Below, in pieces: positions 12,580-24,300 of a stretch of DNA of 64,000 nucleotides. Made by a program: the position numbers and the translations under genes. The DNA is from Saccharina japonica (lineage: Eukaryota; Sar; Phaeophyceae; Laminariales; Laminariaceae): the NCBI GenBank assembly GCA_008828725.1, contig MEHQ01001731.1:441362-505361 (forward strand). The letters run 5' to 3'. Under the pieces are notes generated by a model. That model did no database searches. It was not told the origin of the DNA and saw nothing but the letters and a program-made list of their open reading frames with translations. Position 1 is the first letter of the stretch; each line of letters starts with the position of its first letter.

Positions 12580-13942
12580 CAAGGGTACGCGCGGTAAAGG
12601 TCGGGACGGGAAAATGTGGTCGGGACGGGAACGGTACGGTACGGGAATGGGAAACCGTCAGATTTTTCGTTCCCGACCGCGATTTCCCGACCGGTACCAT
12701 CGTCAGTTTCTGTTCCCGAGCTTTACCGTCCCGCGGTGATGGCCGTGTTCCCGTTCCCGACTGTTTCCCATCCCACTGTCTGCCCATTCCCGACTATTCC
12801 CGTCCCGCTGTCCGCCAAGTCCCGACTATTCCCATCCCACTGTCATATAAGTGATTCCCGTCCCATCCCGACCATGGGGCACAGCTTCTCCCATCCCGCA
12901 TCCCACTATTGGGGCAGATGTTCCCATTCCATTTACCGCCGATTTTTTCATTTTCCCATCGCATGACCATGGATGGATGCAAGTGCGTATACTGCATTTT
13001 TACTCGTATATTTCCGAACTATAAAAACAAATCGTCTACGCGCGAATATATATTTCCTTTTTTTTTTATTCCCTCTCGTTTTTTTTTAAATTTTGAACAC
13101 GAAGTTAAAATTTGTATTAACCATTCAATCGGACCCACTCACACTTCGCTATTTGAAATAATGGTACGTACCATGGTACGTATACATAATCGTACATTTG
13201 GGAAATTATTATGTCAAAAATAAAACCAACAAAGAAACCCACACCACCACCCGGCCCAAAGACAAAACATGGCATCAAGCATGGACGTTGTGGAGGTGGA
13301 GGATCCCGGCGGATCTGCTTCGACGCCTCAAGCAGCGCCAAAGCAATCAGCCCCGGTTCCTGCTCCTATTGGTAGTGTTCTCGCGAATGTTATACTCGTC
13401 TATCGTAGCATATCAATACGTCGAAGTCACAAGTCGGTAGTATAACTAGACACGTAGAAGCTACGAGGAGTACTACAGTAGTAGTACTCGTACTCGAAGA
13501 AGACTTTTGATTATATTTCGCTCTTTTCAGCCGTTGTCTCCAGCCTGTGTTCCCGACCGTGTTCCCAACCATTCCCGACTGCGTTTCCCGACTGCGTTTC
13601 CCGACCGTATTCCCGACCCGGTTCCCGACCTATTCCCGACCTATTCCCGACCCATTCCCGACCCGTTCACCGATCATTTCCCGTACCGCCGAAAAATGGT
13701 TCCCGTACCGCACCGTACCGCCAAAAATCAGTTCCCGTACCGCCAAAGAATCGTGTCTTCCCGTCCAATCCCGTCAACAAAATGGTTTCCCACCTTCCCG
13801 TCCCATTCCCGTCCCGCGGTAAACAGACGGGAACATTTTTCCATACCGCCCCTTGGGAAGACCCAAAAAAATTTCCGCCTGCGGCGGGCAAAACGGTCCC
13901 ATCCCGTACCGCGCGGTGCCTTCGGCACCGCGCGTACCCTTG
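12580..13942. mobile_element. hAT transposon E2, split target site
   Basis: Terminal repeats CAAGGGTACGCGCGGT (12580-12595) and its reverse complement (13927-13942) share the first five bases CAAGG with E1. The right target duplication is CTAAAATT (13943-13950). The matching left copy CTAAAATT now lies at 11052-11059, left of E1, because E1 later inserted across this boundary. The interior is filled with GGGACGGGAA/TTCCCGTCCC-type short repeats (12600-12960 and 13550-13905) and one exon-like stretch (13269-13371). An 11 bp hairpin stem lies just inside the right end (13910-13934). Confidence 0.85.
13269..13371 (+). pseudogene. Possible first exon inside E2
   Basis: An ATG at 13269 opens 34 codons (MASSMDVVEVEDPGGSAS and following, rich in Pro, Ala and Ser). 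It ends at a plausible donor ATTG|GTAGTG. Composition and GC content differ from the AT-rich flanks. It could be exon 1 of a decayed transposase, or of an unrelated captured gene. No downstream exon was found. Confidence 0.3.
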
Positions 13943-14437
13943 CTAAAATTTAAAATTTAAATAAAAAAATTGTTTTTTTTTACTTTTCACACTGTATTTC
14001 ACTGCAAATACTTTCGGGGTTGTCGGTCAATTTTTTAAACATTTACCACTCTGTCCCGAAATATAAGGATCGTACATATATGAATAATAAAATAAAAACT
14101 ATCGTTATGTTTCAGGACAGATAGATAGGTATATTTCACCTTTTCGAAATTCAAATTTGAGGAGCTCTGGGAGTTCGGTTTCGGTTCGTTTGAGTCCAAA
14201 GTGCCATTGGGGCGCAGGGCGGCACCACCAGAGTGCGTCCGCTGCTGCAGGCTCAGGGGCAGGGGCTGTTACAACCTTCGGCATCTTCAAACTGCTTCTT
14301 CCCTCAGTGTGCGTGGACCACCGGAGCAGGACGTTGGTGCTGTTTTTGTGTTGTTCTTGCTGCGCCTCGCTTGCGATACGGAACGTACAGCAGTACGAAG
14401 TAGGCATCTTGTATGAAAGGATGCCTCGTCGTCGGTC

Positions 14438-14555
14438 GTGTTGCCAACGCTACCGTTGAAGAACCTGGAACAAGAGCAAATGGATCGCTCGTCGCCCGGC
14501 AACCCTGCGCACCCACCGTGGCTCCCACCACTGTCCCTTCTACTAATATTTAATA

Positions 14556-14600
<45 letters not shown>

Positions 14601-15832
14601 ACGACGCCGTCAGTATGGATGTTTTACATGGGCAAGGGGCAGCCCCTGCCAGGCCTGCTAATATTATTGTATCCGGGACCGAAATAAACTACCTGGCACC
14701 ATCTTTCACAAGGCCCAAATCCGGACGATGAAGCTTCTTCTCCTGAACACGCCCTGCAGTTGGCGGCGGGGGGGGGGGGGTGGAAACCGTTCGCTTCCTA
14801 TTAATAGTGATAGCGGCAGTGCCAGCAGGCGTTGCCGACCCTAACGTCCTTGACGAGAGAGGACGCACTCCGATCATGGTGGCGTGCGGGTGCGTGCGTG
14901 CCTGCGTCGAGACGGTGCGGCTGCTGCTCAAGGCGGGCGGCGATCCGACCTTAGCAGCAGAAGACGGGTTCACCCCTATGCACGCGGCCACGGAGCACGG
15001 TCACGCCGAGTTGGTTGGCATACTGCACTCACACTCGCCCGAAACAATTCACACCCCGGCCCCCGACGGACTAAACAACCCTCTCCTCATGGCGTGCTAT
15101 TACGGCCAAGCGGGCGTGCTGTCCCGGATGCTATCGCTGGGGGCGGTATCAGCCGGCACAGACAGCAGGTCGTGCCCGCTCGCCAACGAGGGCACGGATA
15201 GCAAAGGCTTCGTAGGCGTAGTGCGGGTCCTCGTCAACGAGGGCATGGAGGCGGTCCGGGCCAGGAAGGCATTACGCTATGCGCTGTACACCTCCGTACG
15301 TTGCGGTGAGGCGATAATCCTCCAGCTGCTCCTCGGGGCGGAGGGGGAGGAGAAGAAGCGGTTTGTGTGGGCCAACGCCAGTCTCGCGACCAAACGAATG
15401 ATTCACTATGATGGCGCTGGGTTCTGCTGCCCCGCTGCGGTGAGCGTTCTCCTCAAAGCGGGGGCGAATGAGACGGCACGCGACATGGTGGAGGGGGTTC
15501 TCCCTCGAGACTGTGTCGGAGTCGATGCCGGCTTGTACGGTGAGTTTTAGATGACTCGGGGGAAGGAAGTCGCCGTCCACCGGATGCTGCAGCGCGGCCG
15601 AGCGTACCGAGCGCGATCGTGGGCGTGGCCCTCCCGAGAAGAAGCGGATGCCGGCTATCGTGGTGACCGTAACCCCACTACGAGTAGTGCTGTTGCTGGT
15701 GGTGGTGGTGGTGGTGGTGGTGGTGGTGCCCTCTCGGCCCCGCCAACGGCGAAGTCCCCCGTGGTTGGCGTGCGAATCTTCCGACCGACCAGCATCACAA
15801 ATAATCTCTTCGTGGGAACTTTCGATAGGTGA
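14438..15832 (+). pseudogene. Ankyrin-repeat paralogue, disrupted
   Basis: This is a second copy of the 9.4-10.8 kb gene in the opposite orientation. Matching pieces are DERGRTPIMVAC, EDGFTPMHAATEHGHAELVG, LMACYYGQAGVLSRMLSLGA, GFCCPAAVSVLLKAGANE and RGKEVAVHRMLQRGRAYRAR, with the tail KSPVVGVRIFRP. It is broken in at least three ways. A stop at 14729-14731 follows a GCT-expanded start. A poly-G run near 14767-14780 shifts the frame just before METVRFLL. An in-frame TAG at 15548-15550 interrupts the C-terminus, after which the same frame continues to 15832. Unlike the first copy, its Gly tract (15693-15727) is in frame. Confidence 0.85.
14558..14598. repeat. (GCT)n microsatellite
   Basis: About 14 uninterrupted GCT units encode poly-Ala in the 5' part of the disrupted ankyrin gene. 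The equivalent region of the intact-strand paralogue is also CAG/CTG-rich, so the run probably expanded from a shared seed. Confidence 0.9.
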
Positions 15833-15899
15833 GAGCTGTCATATCAGACATGCATGCAGGGCGCACGAAAAAAAAATCCCGAGACCCACACTCCAATTT

Positions 15900-16379
15900 T
15901 TGTATTTCGGGCCTGCTGAGGGGGGGGGGGGGGGGTCACCTTCACTAAATCCTATATAAACCACGACTCAACACTAATTCCTATACACAACAAGTGACTT
16001 GATCTTAGACTGGGGACTGGGGACGAAACTATTATACTTGACTTGACTGCGCATAGAGTCATTCCATCATTCAGAGCGGCAAGTCTTCTTGATCTGTTTT
16101 TGAGTTTTGAGGGTCGGGTCGATGCGAACAAAAGCTGCCTTGCCTGATCCATTTGCCTGATGCAACCTGATCCAAATCTAGCAGCCCATACAAGCCCATT
16201 TATAACGTAAGGTGATGCAGGTGGCTCGAGCTCAGTGCACCTACGAGCCTCTCTCTGCTTTGGAAACTAGAGGAGCTGCGGTACGTTCGCACCAAAACGC
16301 GGCGAGACTGTTTCTTGAAACCGTCGAAAATGCGGCGAGAATGGGAGCGACGCACAACGCACGACGAGCGCCTCCCACC
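15900..16379. other. No recognisable gene
   Basis: A poly-G run at 15920-15936 is followed by unremarkable sequence. I see no exon, RNA gene or repeat relationship to the rest of the window. Confidence 0.4.
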
Positions 16380-16791
16380 TAGTGTTGGTAAGCAACTAAA
16401 ACCAGCATGCTTAATTCGAGTATTTTGGCTTGCTTATTATAAGCATAATCAAAGCAACCATATCGTGCTTATTTACTTATTTTAGCTATATGGAGTTTAA
16501 CACAGTATACTACAGTAAACGCCATACAGAATAGGTGTATGGATTTTAGAATGCCCTTAGTAAACTCTATACAAAAAAAGTGTATGTGTTTTAGTGACGA
16601 CATATTCGTATGGGTTCTAGTATGGCGATACTGAAATTCCGTATAGTTATATATATGTAGGTTTTAGTATAAACACACTAAACGCCATACAAACGAAATA
16701 AGCAACTAAGTTGCTTAACCAAGCATTTTTTTTTACCAAATAAGCAATAATCAAAGCAACCCCTTTATTGAGTTGCTTACCAACACTACTA
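16380..16791. mobile_element. hAT-type MITE with 8 bp target duplication
   Basis: The left end is TAGTGTTGGTAAGCAACT (16380-16397). The right end, read inverted, is TAGTAGTGTTGGTAAGC and onward (16771-16791). CTCCCACC is duplicated exactly on both sides (16372-16379 and 16792-16799). TAGNG ends with an 8 bp duplication indicate the hAT superfamily. The 412 bp are AT-rich and non-coding, with internal partial repeats of GTATAC and AAACGCCATAC. Confidence 0.85.
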
Positions 16792-17439
16792 CTCCCACCT
16801 TTCGAACAACAGGGCGCACACACGCACACAGAAACCTTCGTCTCGGTTGTGCCCGCCCCCGAAAGATCCCGATTCAAGAGGAGAGGATCCCGGTGCAAGA
16901 GTTGTTGGGTGAAATGTGGTATATATTCCGGCTGCAACGGCCATCAAGTATATGACCCAACGAGTTATCCATGTTTCACACACAAACAACACACGTACGG
17001 CCCAGGCGTATCGTTTCGACAACGCGTCTTGTTAATCAACTGACCTCAATTCGGCTTCGAAATGAGTGTTTAGTGCCAGTACTCATTTCAACATCAATAT
17101 GGCTTCGAAACGAGTGTTTAATTTGAGCAAAAACAAAATGCATTTAGGGTCGGCTGAGGGGGGGGGGGGGTACTCATTTGTTGCTTGCCTTAGTAATTTG
17201 ACCATTAGCCACACATCCCTTTCGAGACGGAACAGGGGGGGGGGGGGTCTCGGGTTTTTGTTTTTGTGCCCCCTTGATGTATGTGCTGTTTCTTTTTATA
17301 AAATTGAAAAAAATACGTCAGCTGTGACTACGACCAATTGAATGGTTGAAACTCAACTTTGCAAGCTGCGTGGTACGCCAGACACGTTAAGTGTGCTGGT
17401 ACTATATTAAAATCTGTAAGTTTTTTGTTTTTTTGTTTT

Positions 17440-17600
17440 TCTCTCTGCCATGTATGTATTTTCTTTGCCCTTTTTCTCTATCCTTCCAAAGTAGTCGTAT
17501 CTCAGATCCGGGGTCACATAGCAGGCTCTCCTCCCCCCCCCCCCCACTACTCGTACGGTGTGTTGGATTATCGATACGAGGTACTCCGCTCGATCTGTGC
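17440..17600 (-). mobile_element. SINE body fragment
   Basis: Read on the minus strand, the stretch has the family's GTAGTGGGGG, GGAGAGCCTGCTATGTGACC and CCCCGGATCTGAGATAC. No tRNA-like head is found next to it, so it is 5'-truncated. The flanking 17060-17240 carries a different repeat that also occurs at 43040-43210 and in NBP35 intron 3. Confidence 0.7.
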
Positions 17601-18035
17601 GTCGATTGAATAACATCACCGAGAAGACCATCGCTACTATTAGTACGTACATAGAGCATGGATACATGTATCAATGAGCACCGGTACAATACATACTGGG
17701 GTGAAAATGATACAGGTATTGTGACTGTTTTTCGTACGGTACATAGTGGTTTCTGTCGAGTACCGTATTTAAAGCGGGAAAGAGGGCAGGTGCCTTTGCG
17801 TTGAGAACTCCCGATCTGAGTTCCGAGTTCCGACTATTATTGAAGAGCAAAAGGATTATGTTATGGTACTGCTGGTATGATGTGGAAACGTTTGGTAAAT
17901 ACCTGGTATCAGGTATACGAACCGTATTGGTAGTACTTTTAATTTGAAGCTAGAGGTAAGGGCTCAAGACATGCGGAGCAAACGCCCAACGAAACAAATT
18001 GGATCACGCAAGATAGTTGACGACAACGCCCACTA

Positions 18036-18144
18036 TTACGGGCAAGGACCATAGTAAACAGGACCTACGGTAGACACAAAAACCTATATATTTACCTATT
18101 TTTATTAACAATTTTTGGTCCTATTTACTATTGCCCTAAGGTAA
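18036..18144. mobile_element. Mariner-like MITE, GGACCATAGTAAA family
   Basis: The inverted ends read TTACGGGCAAGGACCATAG on the left and, inverted, TTACCTTAGGGCAATAGTAA on the right. The interior resembles the other family members (GTTAATAAAAATAG and TTTTTGTG on the appropriate strand). The best defined copy is at 43065-43176. Confidence 0.65.
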
Positions 18145-19943
18145 TAGTAATAATACTGCCTGTACATAGAACTATTGATAGTGTAGCAGCTATGCGGCTT
18201 CGAAATTCGCTGGGATTGTTTTCATTTTTTCCCGGCCGGGGTAAATATTATGCTCGTTCCCGACTATCATCGTACCCAGCGCACAACGAAGCCAGCAGCC
18301 GCGTCCCTTCCATACCCGCCGCTTTTGTGCCAGGTGCTGCCGGAAGGAATAACAGAGTAGCCAACACCACAACAGCACGTTCGCCCGTTTGATCGCGCCG
18401 TTCGCTCGATCGCGACCGTCGATCGTTCGGTCGCTCGGTATTTCGCTCCCGACCTTGGGGGGCCGTCTTCCTCGTCGATAGCGCGCCGTCTCCCGCTCGC
18501 TCTCGGTCGCTCGGTCTTGTATTAGTAGTATATTACGAAGAACCGACCAAGCTAAAGGCTGGCCAGAGTTAACCGGCCTCAAGGAAGAGAAGATATTGCC
18601 TAGAAAAGGTGACGGGCGAGATAAATTTTCCTCGGTGATGTCGAGCAACTGCTGGTGGTACTTGCTGCCGTTTTTTTCTCCGCATGGCGATGTGGATCCT
18701 GCCGTTGTGCCCATCGAAAGGTGTCGTGGTTTTCGATTTTTGGTCAAATGGATGCCATGGTCTTTGTTCGGGGGGCTCGCTTACTCGGCGGGTGGCGATG
18801 AACGGGTGCTATCGCTGATGCTTGCGGGAGATAGGGCGACGGTGGTATAATAGTATATGCCGTTGCACAGACAGACGTAGGCGGGGTCTGGTACGCACGC
18901 CGGTATCGAGTCTGGGCATGTGGGGTACTCTCATGCTGCTTCGTTGAGTAGACTCGTGTCAGCGTCCATCATGTACCTAGCAGCAGTGCTGTCATTTTTG
19001 TCTTGCGGGTTGCACCCTGCACTTGATATATGTAATAGTTTATACCTGGTGTCTTATATTCTGTCTTCCTTAACTCGGAGCTTTTGGTTCAGTTTTTTTT
19101 TCATTTTTTCATTTTTTTTTCTCGGTGGTCTTTGTTGGCGTACGTTTTGGTACCCGGTACGTTGACATTTATATTAGCTTGCTTACCTCGATTACTTTGC
19201 GATGGTTTTAGTATTATCTGTCTTACAAGTCTGTGACCACAGAGCTTGTGTCTACGGTAGGATGACGAGCCAGGACGGGCACTGAGTGGTCTGACGTCGG
19301 TGGGTAGAAATAGCGGTTTAATGCGTGAAGACAACAATAACCTGGTGTCTTCGTTGTGTTGTATGATACCACCGTAGTACCTTGTAGCTGTTATAATGTT
19401 TGTATTCCTCATAAATCGATCATCGTCGTGGTGAGCCTTTGGAAAGGACCTCTGAAGCGATACTCGGGATTTTGATCCGCTTCCCTCCTCTTGGGGAATG
19501 CTATTTACCTGGTATGATATGTATACTTGCTGCGTACTCTTGGTATCTCCTGCAATGTCCGTATATTCAGGATTTTTTTTCAGAAATTGAAAAGCCCGTC
19601 AAGTACCCCCGCCGTGCTCTGATTGAGGATGCCTCCTTGCTTGTTATAGTAGTATCACCTGAAACATACAGTACATCGTGATGCCCCATCCCAATTTATA
19701 GCATACCCTATGTACGATGTTCACACAAAATCCCACGTTTTCGATTCTTTTTACGACTTTAGTCCTGCCGACGACGCCAAGTGTGATAGGATTAGGGTAA
19801 GGACAGATTATCCCTTGCCAAGTCAGCCTATTGAACAGGTATTCGTTGGTACTTACGTGTGTGCTGTTTGCTTAGAGATAGCAGAAGAGCACCTTTATTC
19901 CTTGTCCCACGATGAAAGACTGAAAGGCTGGGAGCTCGTTTAC

Positions 19944-20072
19944 CTCGCCCTGAAAACCCCCTGGTTTTCACCTAAGATACGCCTTCCGAGTACTACCAAT
20001 ACGATCATTATACCTGTTGCCAGACCAGGTATTTACCGGAGTTTCCATATCATTTCAGCAATACCATAACAA
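19944..20072. repeat. Interspersed repeat shared with 52692-52830
   Basis: Both copies run from GCCTCGCC through AAGATACGCCTTCC, AGTACTACCAATACGATC and TATACCTGTT to CATTTCAGC or CATTCCAGC and ATACCATA. No coding function or terminal structure could be defined. Confidence 0.65.
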
Positions 20073-20323
20073 CAGTATACGCATTATTATCGACATTTGC
20101 GCAGAAATACTGTACATCAGCAAAAGCTGCGAATGCCAAGCCGTTCGCACGAAAAAACAGGACACTAGGGAACAGCACGGCAATGCCATTCCTTGGCGCT
20201 GCACTGCCGTAACATGAGGTAAAAGTATCACCTCGCACCTACTGGTACGCATTTATATTTCACCCATACAAGTACCTGCATCGACTATCATTTTCCCTTG
20301 AAAGCGCGAAACAACGAGTACCA

Positions 20324-20525
20324 TTTTGTTTTTTTTGTCCATCCCATTTATTATCTTCGCCCTTCTTTTCTCTCTCCCTCTTTAGTCGTAACTCAGATCC
20401 GGGGTCACTTAGTAGGCCCTTTTTCTCCCTCCCCACTACAGTACGTGCCTTACATTTTTATCGCGAGAAGATTTCCGCACTTTCTTGCCTCGTCTACTTG
20501 CGTCGGATCCCGCCTACCAATACAA
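20324..20525 (-). mobile_element. SINE, 5'-truncated
   Basis: A T-rich stretch at 20324-20337 is the inverted A tail. Then comes the family body in inverted form: GTAACTCAGATCCGGGGTCA, CTCCCTCCCCACTAC, TTTTTATCGCGAGAAGA and CTCGTC. The tRNA-like head is missing. Confidence 0.75.
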
Positions 20526-20772
20526 ACGAACATAGCTTACTGGTAGCATGTAGATCATGGCTCAATGCAGAGGGCACCCGATAAGGTGAGATACGTACCC
20601 GTTGGCGCAAGACCGCTCGTGTGTGCGTGCGTCAGCTATCGCTATACCCGTCGCGGCACAGGCGTCAATCCCTTTGGGGTCGTTTGATGGAGGAAATGCG
20701 TGAGTCACGCCTGGTGTGCGATTTCATAATCGTTGTACTGGACAGACAGACAATACGTTACATTAATTTCTG

Positions 20773-21013
20773 TTTCAGAAACCCCAGTTGACACTGGGGA
20801 AATTCAGAGACCCCAGTTGACACCGGAGAATTTCAGAGACCAACAACAGAGTTGACGCTGGGGAAAATCGGGATTTCTGTGACCCCAGTTGACACTCGGG
20901 ATTTCAGAGACCTCAGTTGACGCTGGGGATTGTTCAGAGATGTAAGTGACCCCAGTTGACACTGTTTTTTTTTTAATTTTTCGTTTCAGTGACCCCAGTC
21001 GACACTGGGGAGG
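20773..21013. repeat. Minisatellite of palindromic CCCCAGTTGACACTGGGG units
   Basis: Seven or eight copies of GACCCCAGTTGACACTGGGG are separated by short AT-rich linkers such as AAATTCAGA. The core is a near-perfect inverted repeat (CCCCAGT / ACTGGGG around TGAC), so each unit could form a hairpin. Spacing varies from about 30 to 60 bp. Confidence 0.85.
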
Positions 21014-21308
21014 ACCAGTAGTAGTACCATAGCAATAGCCCCACCCCCGAAAGCGGCGGCGTCAAATGCAAGAGAGTCTGCCAGAAAAACAAGCTTCAAC
21101 ACTCGTAGAAACCCTGTAGAACTGCAGCTTAGCTGTGCAGTGGTAGAAAAGAAGGGCTGCAAAACCTTTCAAGAAATGCATTTTAGCATTGCACCTCTAA
21201 ATACGTACCGGGGGGACAAAATACATACCAGTATTACCCGGTAAAAGTTCGAAACTTGAACCTTACGAGTCCCACTATTTATTTTGCAGCAGAACAACAC
21301 CAAACGGG

Positions 21309-24300
21309 CTAACTCGCAGCTACGGGCGGCTCGGTGGCCTCAACGACAGCGTCCACAATTTTCCCGAACGGCCTGGCCGCGGGAGAATCCGAGTAGATCG
21401 TCGTAAACGCCTCCCCCTCTTCGCACGCCTTGAGGAGGTTGGGGTCCATCGGGATCGCCCCGAGGAACGGCACGCCGTACGACTCCGCCATGCCGCGCGG
21501 GCCTTTCCCGAATGGTGTAAACACCGGTGTCTGTCGCAGCAGCAAGCGGTCGGAATCGGGGGGGGGGGGGGGGGGGGAGTAGTAGGGGGGGTAAGGGGGG
21601 ATATGGGGATAGGGGTGTACTCGATATTCATGCATGGCCGTAGTCGTATGGCCATAGACCCTCGCATCCCGACAATGCCGGATCATGTCGGGTTTTCACC
21701 GATCAGGCAGACATTGCTAGCACCAAGCGCGAAGCGCCGTGAGGTGCTCGATTAGTCGCATGAAGGGTGAGCTGCATCCTACTAGTAACCGCTTGTGAGG
21801 CGGACTTGCACATAGATGACGGTTTCAAATGAGTTCATTGGTGGGGGGGGGGGGGGGGGTCTGGGGGGTGGAGAGGGGGTCGCCGGGGGTGGGCCGAGCG
21901 GGGGAGGGGGGGGATGGGGGGTGGGGTTGAGTGGGCAAGGGGTCGGGGGGGGCGGGGGTCGAGTGGTCGGGTTGGGTGCGCTCCGGCGAGTGTAGTAAAA
22001 TAATTGTGCATTGTTTCGCTCTGTCAGTCCAAGCGTGGCGGAGGGGTTTGAAAGCGAAGTGGTGTTGGTGGTGGGGGGGTGTTCTCATGTTATGCAAGAC
22101 CGTAGTCGTACGACCATAGACCATCGCATATCTACCATGCCGGGACGGGGACGGGGGTTTACCATAACTTATGCCTACAAAGGTGGGTAAAAACCATCAG
22201 GATGGTGCACATCAAACCAACCCTCCCCCGAAAAGATGGAGCGTGGAAGGCTAGACACGAAAAAAATGTCAAGTGCTAAACTTGGAGAGGGGGGCAGGGC
22301 GGGGGTCGGGGCTAGAAGCAAAATAAATACTCGAGCGACAACGTATATGAGGGGGGAGTGCTCAGACCCCTCGACAATGTCAAAATGTCCTGGTGGGTGC
22401 ATACATTTAAAATCACCCCAATGGGAAGCAGTGTTTTCACCCTAATGTTACACAGTCGCTTGAGAAACTCCCCGCACAATACCCGAACCGAAAACCGGTA
22501 ATCTTTTCCGCGTCACAAAATGACGGAAACACTCCCACACCGTCGCGCTCCCCCGTCGTCAGCCACCGACCCCCTCCTCAATCGGGACCCACCGCCTACT
22601 CCAAAACAAAACCCCCGGTGTAGGGGTAAAAACCACACTCCGCTGACACCCTCCAAAAAACGAAACCCATTGCGACACACCGCCTCGTGTGAAAGGAAAC
22701 CCCCTCGCGAAAAACAAAACAACACCCTCCTCGGCGCGAACCGAAGCTATAGTCGTATACTATTGCCCTCACTTGCGCCATCATTTGCAGGAGTTCCGGC
22801 GCCTTTTCTCGCATGATCGCCCTCGCTGCTTCTGTCTTATCCTCCCCACTCACCCGGTCCACAAAGGACAGTCCATCCACGGGTACCTTGGTGTCGTTTA
22901 CGAGGCAGAGCCGGAAACGGTCAGTTTTCTCCCCGAGTCGGCAACAGGGTTAAAAAACAAAAAGTACCTGTGGTATATACAAACAAGCGTACCAGGTACG
23001 CATCTGACACGTACTATACGTATATATGTACGTGCGCACGCTGGTTTCGTTTCTAGTTGAGGCGTATGATTCGCTTCAGTTACGTGGATTATTATTATAC
23101 TTACTATTGTTACAATTATTATTGTTATTGTTATTGTTACTTCTTCTTATGATGATTCTTATTATTATTCTTACGAGTATTCATATTATTATTGTTCTTT
23201 TTCCTGATATATTTTTCCTCACTCCAAAGTTATTGGAGCCTGTTCTGTGACCACAGACTCGATTTTTGGAGACGACTCAATGTAAGAACAATAACAACAC
23301 CGTGATGAGGTTGGTGCTACGCGCAAACGAGGATTGGACGATTGCGCGAAACATTCGGGGTCGGACTGCCACCGGTTGCGGAAATAGTCGCTCGAGTCTT
23401 TTTAGCAAAATATTTTTGAAGGAGGGACCTTCGAACTCGTCCCGAAGCAACACCACGCGCCCCGAAGCCATTTATAGATTCGTATTTAGATTTCTAGGCG
23501 TTGCACTCATCGTGATGAGACATGTAACCTCTCCGCGTCCCCGGCACTCCCCCGCCCCTCGTCGCTATTTTTCCATCATCTTTCATGTGTACTCTTAGTC
23601 TCTGTCTGTCTCTGTCTGTATCTCTCTCGCTTCCTCCCCCACCTTCCATTTGCATCTCTTACCCCCCACCCCCCCTCGCCTTTTCTCGCCCCTCGCGGCA
23701 CTCACCGTCAGCCCGCTCATGTTTTCCACCACCCCCAGAACCTTCAGTTTTGTTTTTCGGCAAAAGCTGAGCTCCTTCCTTACGTCTGCCATCGCTACTT
23801 CCTGTAAAAAAACATTTGATAAACGACACGACACGACACACACACAATGGAACGAAGCGTAGTGAACGGGGGGGGGGGGGGGGGCATGACGATACAGCAA
23901 CATCGGCCACTACTCGGTTGGGGAGGGTGGTATATTTAGTAACCGAGCTACCATAAGCCGCCTGCCTACTATGGTGTACTGCTACGCGCTCACTCTACTC
24001 GTCGAGGTGTGGTGGTAATGCCAAAAACCTAAAACGTATTATAACACGGGGCCATAGCAATCAGATTCCAACAATGAACCCCAAAAACCATGTATCCCAC
24101 TATGTTTAAACAACACCCTCTGACAGTCATTAGTTAGCGAGTACAACAAAAATTACACGCCCCGTGCGTAGGTTGCAAAGATGAGTTTTGAGGGGAAATT
24201 TCGATCTCGAAGCTGAAATGTCTTGTTTACGGTGGGCCATACATAGTAAATACGACCAACAATTGTTTGTAAACATACGGAAATATACAGGTTAGGTTTT

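Larger units (their letters stand above)
17601..20323. other. Repeat-rich stretch, no recognisable gene
   Basis: It contains a mariner-like MITE (18036-18144). A block at 19944-20072 recurs at 52692-52830. Open frames at 18190-18747 (minus, 185 codons) and 19710-20069 (plus, 119 codons) show no domain I know, have no splice context, and are treated as chance. Confidence 0.4.

Noticed and set aside
15537..15552. GTGAGTTTTAG at the in-frame stop of the ankyrin pseudogene looks like a tiny intron
   Set aside because: Eleven bases cannot be spliced, and the surrounding gene is already broken elsewhere. The TAG is simply a nonsense change.
18190..18747. 185-codon minus-strand frame
   Set aside because: Mixed composition with many Arg residues from GC-skewed text, no known motif and no neighbouring exon.
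20773..21013. CRISPR-like array
   Set aside because: Spacing and repeats are irregular, units are palindromic throughout, and the context is a nuclear genome with introns.
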